From: Bacteroidota bacterium
Lineage (GTDB): Bacteria; Bacteroidota; Bacteroidia; Cytophagales; Cyclobacteriaceae
Direction of reading: 5' to 3'
DNA length: 64,000 nucleotides
NCBI GenBank assembly: GCA_023417065.1
Contig: JAEZGH010000013.1
Span: forward strand, 1 to 64,000
Below the pieces are notes generated by a model. It was not told the origin of the DNA and did not search any database. It saw only the letters and a program-made list of their open reading frames with translations. Every line of letters begins with the position of its first letter. The stretch's first letter is position 1. The position numbers and the translations under genes were made by a program. This document shows, in pieces, positions 8,616-16,964 of the stretch.

Positions 8616-8870
8616 GTTTCCCGGCTGGTACGTGCGTAGAATCGCAGCCGCCGGTACGGGGACTTTTGATTTTTTTGTGCTTCGTATACGTGTTTCATTA
8701 CACGGACCCTTCGTAATCGATTTAGACGCTGGCCTTTCCTTTTACAATTCTCTGAACTTATAACGGTTGACCTATACGATGGTAATCGTTTACAGAGTAC
8801 AAAAGGTGTTATGTGCGGGTTCGCCGCATCTTACCTTGCAGACTTTATTTTTTTACGTTAAGTTGAATTT
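8616..8870. other. Intergenic stretch with no recognised gene
   Basis: About 255 bases between the tRNA-His terminator and the small ORF at 8871. A reading frame here (8548-8763) begins inside the tRNA and has no protein-like pattern. I see no convincing -7 box for the downstream gene; TACCTTGC near 8833 is only a partial match. Confidence 0.5.
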
Positions 8871-9131
8871 ATGATTGCATGGCGGGAATATAAGAAACTG
8901 CCTCTACAGGAGAAGATAGACGTGTTGTACGAACACGGTACTTTTATCATGGCCATCCGATACTACAGCTATAAAGTGAACCTCTACCTGATGGGCAATT
9001 ATTACCTCGAAGTGTTTGTCAACCACAAGCACGCGCTCATTGAAAAAATCGTACCCCTCGACACCAGGCATCCCCGCATGAAGTTCTATTCGGATCAGAT
9101 CAAGCTCCCCTGCGATATTCTGAAGTCATAA
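8871..9131 (+). CDS. Small conserved-looking protein of unknown function (86 aa)
   Basis: I do not recognise a family. The protein is soluble with mixed composition, begins MIAWREYKKLPLQEKIDVLY and contains several aromatic residues (YYSYKVNLYLMGNYYLEVFV) followed by KHALIEKIVPLD, suggesting a compact alpha/beta fold. No signal peptide, Cys pair or membrane segment is seen. It is credible as a gene because the frame fills the space exactly between a long upstream intergenic region and a strong bidirectional terminator beginning at its stop codon, and its codon use resembles its neighbours. It converges on the membrane zinc-ribbon gene. Function cannot be stated. Confidence 0.72.
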   Translation: MIAWREYKKLPLQEKIDVLYEHGTFIMAIRYYSYKVNLYLMGNYYLEVFVNHKHALIEKIVPLDTRHPRMKFYSDQIKLPCDILKS

Positions 9132-9159
9132 AAAAAAGCCCTGTCTCCAGGGCTTTTTT
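9132..9159. terminator. Bidirectional terminator between convergent genes
   Basis: GC stem GCCCTG (9138-9143) with CAGGGC (9148-9153) and loop TCTC, flanked by six A on the left and six T on the right. It works for the plus-strand small gene and the minus-strand gene ending at 9177. Confidence 0.9.
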
Positions 9160-9176
9160 CTTGTGTTAATATTCTA

Positions 9177-9923
9177 CTAAGCAGTTGCTGTAGATTCTTC
9201 GAATTTCTGAGACATCCGGAGCGTAACTGCTTTTTTGGCTTTATAACCGCAGTACCCGCACTGGAAATGTTTCAGCAGTTCACCCTGTTCTTCGGTAGAA
9301 GGAGCTTTCAGAATTTCCTCTCTTGCAACTTTAAATGTCTGGTAGTTACACTCAGGACAACGGAGTGCATGGAGGTGACCTGCATAGCGCTCGATTTTAA
9401 CGTATCCGGTCTCCTCATCCTTCCATACATCGTAGTCTATGGAGAATACATTTTCTTCAGCCTGCATACCTTCATCGAGGTAAGCATCTTCTTCCTCCTC
9501 ACTCAGAAGCTTCATAGGCTTGCCGCTCTTGGGAGAAATCCTCGGCTTGTAACGCAATACCTTAAGGCGTGACTCGATGAAGAACGGATAGTAGAACTTG
9601 AGCAAATTCTGGATGATGAGGGCAACGATCATACCCATGGCGAATGTGGTGAAGAACCGCACAAACACCCATAGATAACTGAGTTCGACGATGTTGCTAT
9701 TAGCGTAGAAACAGCTTCCGACAATCAGAATCAGAGAGGCTACCCAAAGCGTTTTGATTTCAGACTTGTTGATGTAATCGTACTTGGATTTGGAATCGCT
9801 CATGGTAGAAAGCCGAACCACATGATACAAAGCGATCAGAATCGAGATCGCCCATGCAACATAGGCCACGTTTTTAGCCATCGTGTTCCAGGTTTCATAC
9901 TGCTGTAGATTTACTTGCTCCAT
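9177..9923 (-). CDS. Membrane protein with C-terminal zinc ribbon, unknown function
   Basis: No named family recognised. From the start used (MEQVNLQQYETW) the order is: a short N-terminus, a helix (VAYVAWAISILIALYHVV), a basic loop, two more hydrophobic segments (LWVASLILIVGSCFYA and FFTTFAMGMIVALIIQNLL), a basic region, an acidic stretch (LLSEEEEDAYLDEG), then a cytoplasmic-looking domain holding CPEC and CGYC about 35 residues apart, a probable treble-clef or rubredoxin-like zinc site. An upstream ATG at 9956 is unlikely because a -7 box (9954-9961) overlaps it. It is monocistronic and ends at the shared terminator. Three helices plus a zinc ribbon suggest a membrane-tethered scaffold or sensor, but that is inference. 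Confidence 0.85.
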   Translation of the reverse strand: MEQVNLQQYETWNTMAKNVAYVAWAISILIALYHVVRLSTMSDSKSKYDYINKSEIKTLWVASLILIVGSCFYANSNIVELSYLWVFVRFFTTFAMGMIVALIIQNLLKFYYPFFIESRLKVLRYKPRISPKSGKPMKLLSEEEEDAYLDEGMQAEENVFSIDYDVWKDEETGYVKIERYAGHLHALRCPECNYQTFKVAREEILKAPSTEEQGELLKHFQCGYCGYKAKKAVTLRMSQKFEESTATA

Positions 9924-9953
9924 ATAAACAGGTTGGTTTAATCCGTAGTATAA

Positions 9954-9961
9954 CAAATATA
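9954..9961 (-). promoter_or_regulatory. -7 box upstream of the zinc-ribbon membrane protein
   Basis: TATATTTG on the minus strand matches TAnnTTTG and lies about 30 bases upstream of ATG 9923. No clear TTTG -33 box is seen at the expected distance. It supports the shorter protein start. Confidence 0.6.
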
Positions 9962-10061
9962 AACGGCAGGTTTAATTTTACCTAGCTCGTTTTGTATAAT
10001 AAGGCGCTAAATTAACACAAATTTGTCGCTCGTTTTCAGTTTTTTAACATGAAAACTAACG

Positions 10062-10832
10062 TCAATTTTTGGAGGTAATAAATCCGGAAAGGAATTCGAA
10101 TATGCGTTCTACGGACGCGTCTTTGCCTTCGAACATCCCCATATGGGCTGCGTCGGAAAGTATCGTAACCGCGGCTTTTGGGTTGAGGCGGGCCTGCTCA
10201 ACCAGCGAGTCGGGTGGGATGCCCTTGTCGGATTCCCCCCCTAAAATTAAAATCGGACGATCAAATCCTGCAATAACGCGGGTGTTGTCAGGTCGATCGC
10301 GCATGGCCTTGGTATAGCCCTTAACGGCATCGACAGGCGCGGCCATGCTGATGTCCTTAACGAAAGGTATTGCGGGATGGCTGGGATTGGCAAACAAGGG
10401 CTCAATGAAGTTGGACGTGAATGCCAGCACTCCGTTATCGTCGATAAACTTGAGCACTTTGGTGCGCGACTCCTTCTTCTCAACGGAGTCGGCATAGGCC
10501 GTGCTGTGAAATAAGATGACGCCTGCGAATTGCTGTGGCGCCTGCCGAACCATTTCAAGCGCGACGTATCCACCAAGTGAATGTCCGACCAGCACTGGTC
10601 TGTCAATCCTTTCTGCGGTAATCCAGGTATTCATGGCAGTCGCGACATCCACCAGGGAGAACTCCCCTGGAAGTATTTCACTTGCTCCGAACCCGGGCAG
10701 ATCCGGTGTATAAACAGTATACTTTCTGGTGAATGCAGCCTCGAACTGTTCCCATACTTTCCTGTTCATCGGAAATCCATGTATGAAAACTAACGCAGGA
10801 CCTGCTCCGGATTTTTTGAAATGAATCGTCAT
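10062..10832 (-). CDS. Alpha/beta hydrolase
   Basis: Predicted soluble serine hydrolase. Oxyanion-hole region FIHGFPMN (about residues 17-24), nucleophile elbow GHSLGG with Ser85, acid Asp in ILGGESDKGIPP and catalytic His in SDAAHMGMFEG near the C-terminus. 256 residues, a normal single-domain length, with a helical cap between the nucleophile and acid. No signal peptide. Its ATG overlaps the dxs stop codon by one base (TAATG), so it is translationally coupled to dxs. That hints at a linked metabolic role but does not identify the substrate; this family covers esterases, lactonases and dehalogenases. Confidence 0.92.
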   Translation of the reverse strand: MTIHFKKSGAGPALVFIHGFPMNRKVWEQFEAAFTRKYTVYTPDLPGFGASEILPGEFSLVDVATAMNTWITAERIDRPVLVGHSLGGYVALEMVRQAPQQFAGVILFHSTAYADSVEKKESRTKVLKFIDDNGVLAFTSNFIEPLFANPSHPAIPFVKDISMAAPVDAVKGYTKAMRDRPDNTRVIAGFDRPILILGGESDKGIPPDSLVEQARLNPKAAVTILSDAAHMGMFEGKDASVERIFEFLSGFITSKN

Positions 10833-12757
10833 TACACGGGTTTCGCAATTCCTTCCAGCATTTCCACTACAGTGCGTTCAATGCCATCGACGTCGAAGCC
10901 GCAGTCCCGTTGGAGTTCGTGTTGTTCTCCGTGCTCGATCACACTATCCGGTATGCCCAGTCGCCGAACCTCTGCGTGGTAGTTGTGGTCGGCCATAAAT
11001 TCAACGATCGCACTTCCGAAACCTCCCTGCACACAGCCGTCCTCGACTGTAACGATTTTTCTGAACTGCGAGAACACTTCGTGAAGCAGATTTTCATCCA
11101 ACGGCTTTACAAAGCGCATGTCATAAAGCCCGACGCTGATATTTTGTTGCGCCAACCGGTCGCATACTTCCAGCCCAAAGTTGCCCACATGCCCTATGGT
11201 GAGGATCGCAAGCTCAGTGCCCTCCCGGACCTTTCTACCGGTACCAATCTCGATCTCATGCATTGGTGTTTTCCATTCAGACATAACCCCCTGCCCTCGC
11301 GGATAGCGGATTGAAAACGCTTTTCCTTGCCGGGGAAGCTGAGCTGTATACATAAGATTGCGCAGCTCCTCCTCGTTCATGGGCGACGCGACAATCATAT
11401 TGGGAATGCAGCGGAAATATGCCAAATCGTAGGCTCCATGGTGGGTTGGACCGTCAGCGCCGGCGAATCCTGCCCGATCGAGACAGAAGTTGACCGGCAG
11501 ATCCTGAATACACACATCGTGGATCACCTGATCGTAGGCGCGTTGCATGAACGAACTGTAGATGTTGCAAAACGGAATAAGTCCCTGTGTTGCGAGACCT
11601 GCGGAGAACGTAACGGCATGCTGCTCGGCAATCCCAACGTCAAAAGCGCGATCCGGCATTTCCTTCATCATGATGTTCATCGATGAACCGGAAGGCATCG
11701 CCGGCGTAATGCCACAAATCTTGTCGTTCTGACGGGCAAGCTCCACAAGCGTATGACCGAACACGTCCTGATATTTAGGAGGCTGAGGTTTGTCGTAAAC
11801 TTTTTGATGTATCTCGCCCGTGATCTTGTCAAATTTACCCGGTGCATGCCAGGTAGTCGCATTTCCTTTTTCAGCAGGTCCGTATCCCTTGCCTTTTACG
11901 GTTACGCAATGCAGGATTTTGGGTCCTTTGATGGCTTTAAGGTCATTGAAAATGTTGACAAGGTGGTTGACGTCATGGCCGTCGACTGGACCAAAATACC
12001 TGAGGTTCAGCGACTCAAACAGGTTGCTCTCGCGAAGTACCGTCGATTTTATCCCGTTTTCAACTTTTGAAACCAGTTCCTGGGCAGTCTTTCCGAAATT
12101 TGAAAGCTTGCCCAGCATATTCCAGACTTCGTCCTTAAGCTTATTGTAGGCCCGCGAGGTCGTGATGTCAGTGAGGTAATCCTTGAGCGCCCCGACATTA
12201 GGGTCGATAGACATGCAATTGTCGTTGAGCACAATCAGGAGGTTTGTATCGCTCACGCCGGCATGGTTCAGGCCTTCGAAGGCCATTCCGCCGGTAAGCG
12301 CGCCATCACCAATGACGGCGATATGCTGTTTTTCTTCGTCGCCTTTGTATTTGGAGGCGACCGCCATACCGAGGGCTGCCGATACGGATGTAGACGAATG
12401 GCCTACTCCAAACGCGTCATATTCGCTCTCTTTGATTTTGGGGAAGCCGGAAATTCCCCCATAGGTACGATTTGTGTAAAACTGATCCCGTCTGCCGGTT
12501 AGTATTTTGTGGCCATAAGCCTGGTGGCCGACATCCCACACCAGCTGGTCATGCGGCGTGTTGAACACGTAGTGTAGGGCTACCGTAAGCTCCACCACCC
12601 CAAGACTGGCACCAAAATGGCCGCCATAAACGGAAACATTATCGACGATGAATTGCCGTAATTCTTCACAAAGTTGAACCAGCTGGGCCTGATCTAATTT
12701 TTTCAGATCTGCCGGATCGTTGATCGCCGACAGCAGCTTACCGGGTGTAATGAGCAT
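10832..12757 (-). CDS. dxs: 1-deoxy-D-xylulose-5-phosphate synthase
   Basis: Thiamine-diphosphate enzyme that condenses pyruvate with glyceraldehyde-3-phosphate, the entry step of the MEP isoprenoid pathway and a precursor source for thiamine and pyridoxal. Motifs: VWDVGHQAYGHKILTGR near residue 75, the ThDP motif GDGALTGGMAFEGLNHAG followed by NDN, the transketolase-type pyrimidine domain with DVGIAEQHAVTFSAGLA and RAGFAGADGPTHHG, and the C-terminal transketolase domain. 641 residues, full length. The ATG at 12757 gives MLITPGKLLSAI. It heads a two-gene unit with the alpha/beta hydrolase and faces scpA divergently across about 190 bases. Confidence 0.98.
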   Translation of the reverse strand: MLITPGKLLSAINDPADLKKLDQAQLVQLCEELRQFIVDNVSVYGGHFGASLGVVELTVALHYVFNTPHDQLVWDVGHQAYGHKILTGRRDQFYTNRTYGGISGFPKIKESEYDAFGVGHSSTSVSAALGMAVASKYKGDEEKQHIAVIGDGALTGGMAFEGLNHAGVSDTNLLIVLNDNCMSIDPNVGALKDYLTDITTSRAYNKLKDEVWNMLGKLSNFGKTAQELVSKVENGIKSTVLRESNLFESLNLRYFGPVDGHDVNHLVNIFNDLKAIKGPKILHCVTVKGKGYGPAEKGNATTWHAPGKFDKITGEIHQKVYDKPQPPKYQDVFGHTLVELARQNDKICGITPAMPSGSSMNIMMKEMPDRAFDVGIAEQHAVTFSAGLATQGLIPFCNIYSSFMQRAYDQVIHDVCIQDLPVNFCLDRAGFAGADGPTHHGAYDLAYFRCIPNMIVASPMNEEELRNLMYTAQLPRQGKAFSIRYPRGQGVMSEWKTPMHEIEIGTGRKVREGTELAILTIGHVGNFGLEVCDRLAQQNISVGLYDMRFVKPLDENLLHEVFSQFRKIVTVEDGCVQGGFGSAIVEFMADHNYHAEVRRLGIPDSVIEHGEQHELQRDCGFDVDGIERTVVEMLEGIAKPV

Positions 12758-12931
12758 AGGTTAAATTTAAAAACCCTGACGAGTTTTAAACAAGGTTCTA
12801 AGGTACTTGTTTTCAATTTTTGGTCCTAACCCTGTTTTTTCAACAAAAAGAGGGGGTAACCTGCAAAATGCCTGCAAAGTTAGCAGGATTAGGCGATTAA
12901 AATTCCTGGCTTTTTAATCCGAATAACTTTT

Positions 12932-12939
12932 TACCTTTG
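12932..12939 (+). promoter_or_regulatory. -7 box of scpA
   Basis: TACCTTTG matches TAnnTTTG and ends 9 bases before ATG 12949, predicting a nearly leaderless mRNA. The upstream -33 box is weak. An apparent TTG start at 12937 lies inside this box, which favours ATG 12949. Confidence 0.68.
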
Positions 12940-12948
12940 TTCTCCACT

Positions 12949-13737
12949 ATGACAGCATCCGAAAACTTCGAGGTAAAACTCCCGCTATTTGAAGGTCCGT
13001 TTGATCTCCTGTTGTTCTTCATTGAACGCGACGAACTCGATATCTACGATATTCCGATTTCCAAGATCACGAATGATTTTCTGGAATACATCCATCATCT
13101 GGAGCGGTTGAACATCGAAGTGGCTAGCGAGTTTATTCTTGTCGCGGCTACACTGATGCGGATAAAGTCTAAAATGTTGCTGCCACGTCCGCAGATGGAC
13201 GAACAAGGAAATGAGATCGATCCGCGGGAAGAACTGGTGAAACACCTCCTCGAATACAAGAAGTATAAGTCGGTAGTCGACACCTTCCACAAGATGGAGG
13301 AAACTGAGCTGATGAAAGAAAAGCGCGGCAACCTCATCAAGGAGTTGAAGACCCTTGCTGAAAGCACCAACGTGGAAGCAGAACTTCAGGATATCACTGT
13401 CTTCAAACTGATGACCGTCTTCGAAAAGGTGATGAAGCGTCTCGAGGCCAGCAAAAACAAACCGGTCCATCAGGTAATTCAATACCCATATACCGTCGAC
13501 GGACAAAAACGCATGCTCATTGAACGGTTAGGCACAAAGGAACGCATTTCATTTACTGAGCTGCTTGAAGAGTTTCCCAGCCGACTTGGTTTGATTTTCA
13601 ATTTTCTGGCAATTCTCGAAATGCTTGCATTGCAGATTCTGACGATTCAGGTGGGTGAAGGATACAACAACTTCTGGATATCAAAGTCTGCAGCAAACAC
13701 TACCGAGAATGTTGCAGAATCCAACACGGTTCTCTGA
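12949..13737 (+). CDS. scpA: Segregation and condensation protein A
   Basis: Kleisin subunit of the SMC-ScpAB condensin that bridges the SMC heads and helps compact and segregate the chromosome. The kleisin N-terminus is clear: FEVKLPLFEGPFDLLLFFIERDELDIYDIPISKITNDFLEYI, followed by the ASEFILVAATLMRIKSKMLLP helix. The C-terminal winged-helix part contains ISFTELLEEFPSRLGLIFNFLAILEMLALQ. About 262 residues, normal length. Neither scpB nor smc is adjacent. It converges on the creatininase gene with 3 bases between stops and no visible terminator. Confidence 0.95.
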   Translation: MTASENFEVKLPLFEGPFDLLLFFIERDELDIYDIPISKITNDFLEYIHHLERLNIEVASEFILVAATLMRIKSKMLLPRPQMDEQGNEIDPREELVKHLLEYKKYKSVVDTFHKMEETELMKEKRGNLIKELKTLAESTNVEAELQDITVFKLMTVFEKVMKRLEASKNKPVHQVIQYPYTVDGQKRMLIERLGTKERISFTELLEEFPSRLGLIFNFLAILEMLALQILTIQVGEGYNNFWISKSAANTTENVAESNTVL

Positions 13738-13740
13738 TTC

Positions 13741-14502
13741 TTACACGTACAAATCTTTTCTGTCGGCGGCGGCTATCTCTGAAAAGAATTGAGCCACCTT
13801 CACCGTAACTTCCTTCAGGTACGTTTCACCTTTCTGCGCTGTAGCTTTGGCTGGATTGCCCACACCGGTATCTTTAGTCACCTGCGTCCATTTGCGTTCT
13901 GCCCACGCCCAGCCTTCGCGAATTGCCTGCATCCTGAATTTCTTCGCAGCACCATCTCCAGCTTCTGAAAGGGGCCTGACAAGATGCGGCGTGAGGTGCA
14001 TGATCACACTAGTCTCCATTTCACCTGCATGATCATCTTTGTTTTCGAAGTAGCCGGTCTGATTGACGGCCTGAAACCAGTTACATTGAGTCAGGAACAT
14101 TTCAGGAAACTGAAGTCCAAGCTCGCGAATCATCGTTTTGAAGTCGTTGCCACCATGACTATTAAGGATGATAAGTTTGTACACACCATGTCGGTCCAGC
14201 ACATCAACCACATCGCGAAGGATCGCCAACTGCGTTGACGGGTTGAGATTCATGTCCAGCGCTACGTCAAACTGGCCCGTGTTTACCCCAAAGGGTATCG
14301 CCGGCAAAACGATCACCTTGTGCCCCTGCTCCCACGCCAGCCTCGCCGACTCTGCAGCCACGTAGTCTGCTTCAATGATGTCGGTACCGTAAGGTAGATG
14401 GTAATTATGGGCTTCGCAGGCTCCCCATGGAAGTACTGCAACCTCATATTTGCTTTCCTTAACCGTTTTCCAGTTGTTTTCGGCGAGTATGTAGGGACGC
14501 AT
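13741..14502 (-). CDS. Creatininase / MftE-like amidohydrolase family protein
   Basis: Metal-dependent cyclic-amide or peptide hydrolase fold shared by creatininase, the mycofactocin peptidase MftE and riboflavin-pathway ArfB. The family pattern is present: LPWGACEAHNYHLPYGTD (metal-binding Glu and His, Asp in GTD), PFGVNTGQF, LNSHGGNDFK and a late acid/His region around DDHAGEMETSVIMH. 253 residues, normal. Creatine is not implied; in Bacteroidota the substrate of these proteins is not established to my knowledge. It is isolated on the minus strand, and no mycofactocin or deazaflavin genes are visible nearby. Confidence 0.9.
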   Translation of the reverse strand: MRPYILAENNWKTVKESKYEVAVLPWGACEAHNYHLPYGTDIIEADYVAAESARLAWEQGHKVIVLPAIPFGVNTGQFDVALDMNLNPSTQLAILRDVVDVLDRHGVYKLIILNSHGGNDFKTMIRELGLQFPEMFLTQCNWFQAVNQTGYFENKDDHAGEMETSVIMHLTPHLVRPLSEAGDGAAKKFRMQAIREGWAWAERKWTQVTKDTGVGNPAKATAQKGETYLKEVTVKVAQFFSEIAAADRKDLYV

Positions 14503-14848
14503 TCTGATCCTTAATTTCTGATCCTGATTCCTGATTGGGCGCTGTCGTGATGGAGGTCCGTCGGTTCGAGCGGGCGAGTTTAGACGTCAGTTATCAGGTT
14601 TACCATGTCCGAATTAAACGCTTTCCGGATAAGGTTCCAAATTGCATCCTCCGTTCATCCTCCGTTCATCCTCCACTCTTCCTCGACTATTGTATGCCCC
14701 TGATGTATCACTATGAAACGGTTGGGCCGGAATGGGAAATCTGTCTGATTTCCGGATATAGGACAGAAAACGATATCTTATTCCGGACCATCGCACCACT
14801 TTTCAGATCAGGACGTAAAGAGGAACGTCTGTTAACAGCATGCGCTTA
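14503..14848. other. Noncoding stretch of about 346 bases with short direct repeats
   Basis: Reading frames here (14535-14945 plus, 14614-14799 minus) have no recognisable protein pattern, and the first runs into the facing transglycosylase gene. Next to the creatininase start the sequence repeats CTGATCC/CCTGATT units (14504-14536). An 11-base unit ATCCTCCGTTC occurs twice in tandem plus a partial third copy at 14646-14674. I see no RNA gene. Confidence 0.55.
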
Positions 14849-15820
14849 TCACTCCCTGGGAAGCGCAATGGTATACGTCTTGCCACGCTTCACTTTGAGC
14901 TTCTCGTCGCGAAGCCATGGGTTATGGCGCTTGAGCAGTTTGTAATTGGCACCGTTGGCTTTTGCGAATGCAACCAGATCGTTTATATCATCGGTAACTT
15001 CAATATAACGCAAAGGTTCTTCCTGATACAGGTGAGCAGGATTCACTCTGAACCCATACTTCCGCGGGTTTTCGATAATCTCCTTGATGGCAATAATCCG
15101 AAACACATAGCGCGACGTCTCTTCATTCAGATAAAGATCATAGTACGAATTTACCTGCTGGTTATCGAGAGCTTTTTGAACACCCGACATTCCGCGGTTA
15201 TAGGATGCCGCAACCAGTGCCCAGTCGCCAAATTTATTGTATGCAGTTCGCAGATATTTGCATGCTGCCTCCGTTGCCTTGAGCGGATCGTATCGCTCGT
15301 CGACAAACTTATTTATCTCCAGCCCCAGCTCCGAACCCGATGATTCCAGGATCTGCCAGAATCCGACAGCGTCTTTTGGTGACACCACATTGAGGAGATT
15401 GCTCTCTATCAACGGCAGATATTTGAAGTCATCAGGAATGTCGTACTTGCGGAGAATTTCCTGCATCTGCGGTAACCAGCGGTGCGCGCGTTTTATGAGG
15501 AATATCGTATTACTGTGAAAGTAACAGTTGATCTGAAGCTCTTTATCAAGGCGTTCTTTTACATCAGGGATATTCAATGGTATCGGTGCACCTGCGAACG
15601 TCAGACTTGAAGGTACATCAAAGGATATTGCAGGAGTTGGAGACCATGAATCTTCATTATAACTCACCTGGTAGACGCCGTCATCAGAGATGCTCTCCCG
15701 CAAGGCAGCGACTGCCGGCTTCTGGCCTGTTTCCTTATAGGCAATATATCCAAGTAGGATAATCAGCGTAAGCAGGCTTAAAAAAGACGCCGTGCTTAAT
15801 TCGGGTACACGAAACTTCAT
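14849..15820 (-). CDS. Lytic transglycosylase (SLT domain) with C-terminal LysM-like segment
   Basis: Predicted envelope enzyme that cleaves the MurNAc-GlcNAc bond of peptidoglycan, forming 1,6-anhydro products. An N-terminal membrane anchor or uncleaved signal (about residues 12-28) is followed by a linker, then the SLT domain (about 115-235) with FKYLPLIESN carrying catalytic Glu139, AVGFWQI and VAASYNRGM. A C-terminal segment ending VKRGKTYTIALP resembles a LysM repeat. Overall this is MltD-like. 323 residues. It is downstream of mnmH in the same direction but has its own -7 box inside the end of mnmH. It would supply anhydro-muropeptides relevant to the murQ recycling genes elsewhere in the window. 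Confidence 0.92.
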   Translation of the reverse strand: MKFRVPELSTASFLSLLTLIILLGYIAYKETGQKPAVAALRESISDDGVYQVSYNEDSWSPTPAISFDVPSSLTFAGAPIPLNIPDVKERLDKELQINCYFHSNTIFLIKRAHRWLPQMQEILRKYDIPDDFKYLPLIESNLLNVVSPKDAVGFWQILESSGSELGLEINKFVDERYDPLKATEAACKYLRTAYNKFGDWALVAASYNRGMSGVQKALDNQQVNSYYDLYLNEETSRYVFRIIAIKEIIENPRKYGFRVNPAHLYQEEPLRYIEVTDDINDLVAFAKANGANYKLLKRHNPWLRDEKLKVKRGKTYTIALPRE

Positions 15821-15865
15821 TGATGTAACAAGTCAAAAAAATGTATTTCCTTAGTAAAAAATGTC

Positions 15866-16882
15866 TTACTGCAAAGATAGTTCCCGATTCATCAGGACGC
15901 TGACGATACCTGGAAGATCTTTGCCATCCCATGAAATCTTCTCCACAATACGATTCCGCTTTCTTTCGATGCCGGTTGCATAAGCTTTATCGTAATAGTT
16001 CAGAATAATTTCTATCGCTGCAGCAAGGTCGCCTGCGAAAAGGTGGTCACGCGCACTGTTGTAGTGCTGGCCACCGAGCTTTTTCGTGATGCCTCGAAGC
16101 GCTTCGTGAAACGCTTCTACCGGCACGTTCTCATATTCCGACACAAGCCTGCGGATGCGCACATCCTTCGGAACGTCGACTTCAAAAACCGGAGCCTTAC
16201 CCATCCGCTTCCAGAATGGCGATGGCAAAAAGATTTTGCCGATGGCAACGGATTCGTCTTCGACCCAAACATGACGCGTGCGATCCAAACTCAGGAGCAC
16301 TTCGAACAACTCGTTTTCGAATTGCTCGGTCGTCGGTTGCGCCGGCATCGACAGTCCGCCGAAAACGGATCCCTTATGACTTGCAAGTGTCTCAAGGTCG
16401 ATCACCTGCTCCCCGTTCGCCTTCAGGGCACGGAGCAGTTCGCTCTTGCCGCTCCCGGTAAGCCCGGTCAGCAAAACAAGTTTAAAGGGCTCGGCGAACG
16501 CCTTATGCGCAGCCTGGCGATAGGCTTTGTAACCGCCGTCAAGCTGATGGGTCTTCAGGCCGATCATGCCAACAAACTGGCAGAAATTCCGTGAGCGCAT
16601 GCCTCCGCGCCAGCAGTGTACGATGAATTCGGAACCTATCTCTTCAGCGCGCTGAACCATAGCACCGAGCCTTGGCCCAACCAGTCTAAACCCTTCACGG
16701 ATGGCTTCCTTCTGGCCCTTTTGCTTATAGGTGGTTCCAACAACCACGCGCTCGGCGTCATTCAGCAATGGAATATTTATCGTCCCAGGAATATGCCCCT
16801 GTCGCCATTCACTCTCCGAGCGCACGTCTACCACCGACAGATGTTTCCTGAGTTCAAAAAAATCTTCGACCGTTATTGCCAC
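15866..16882 (-). CDS. mnmH: tRNA 2-selenouridine synthase (2-thiouridine geranylation/selenation)
   Basis: Enzyme that converts wobble 2-thiouridine of tRNA-Lys, Glu and Gln to geranyl-thiouridine and then to 2-selenouridine with selenophosphate. The N-terminal rhodanese domain has VVDVRSESEWRQGHIPGTINIP and the catalytic Cys in VHCWRGGMRSRNF. The C-terminal P-loop NTPase domain has LTGLTGSGKSELL, then DLETLASHKGSVFGG. I start at GTG 16882 (VAITVEDFF), which fits homologues; GTG 16939 is also possible. The open frame reaches 17149, inside the upstream DUF5686 gene, and that extension is not protein-like. It lies 82 bases after the DUF5686 stop. Function needs SelD, which is not in this window. 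Confidence 0.92.
   Translation of the reverse strand: MAITVEDFFELRKHLSVVDVRSESEWRQGHIPGTINIPLLNDAERVVVGTTYKQKGQKEAIREGFRLVGPRLGAMVQRAEEIGSEFIVHCWRGGMRSRNFCQFVGMIGLKTHQLDGGYKAYRQAAHKAFAEPFKLVLLTGLTGSGKSELLRALKANGEQVIDLETLASHKGSVFGGLSMPAQPTTEQFENELFEVLLSLDRTRHVWVEDESVAIGKIFLPSPFWKRMGKAPVFEVDVPKDVRIRRLVSEYENVPVEAFHEALRGITKKLGGQHYNSARDHLFAGDLAAAIEIILNYYDKAYATGIERKRNRIVEKISWDGKDLPGIVSVLMNRELSLQ
15872..15879 (-). promoter_or_regulatory. -7 box for the lytic transglycosylase, inside the end of mnmH
   Basis: TATCTTTG on the minus strand matches TAnnTTTG. It lies in the last codons of mnmH, about 50 bases upstream of ATG 15820. No TTTG -33 box is seen. Confidence 0.5.
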
Positions 16883-16964
16883 ACCCGAAGATATACTTTG
16901 CGTGGACGAGTTTGACGGAAATCGCACGGGAAATTTCACCGTGTAACATTCCTTGTGAAGTTGA

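Noticed and set aside
8548..8763. 71-codon frame beginning inside tRNA-His
   Set aside because: Starts in the tRNA anticodon region and crosses its terminator.
14535..14945. 136-codon frame on the plus strand in the 346-base gap
   Set aside because: Runs into the facing transglycosylase gene; composition is not protein-like, and no promoter is seen.
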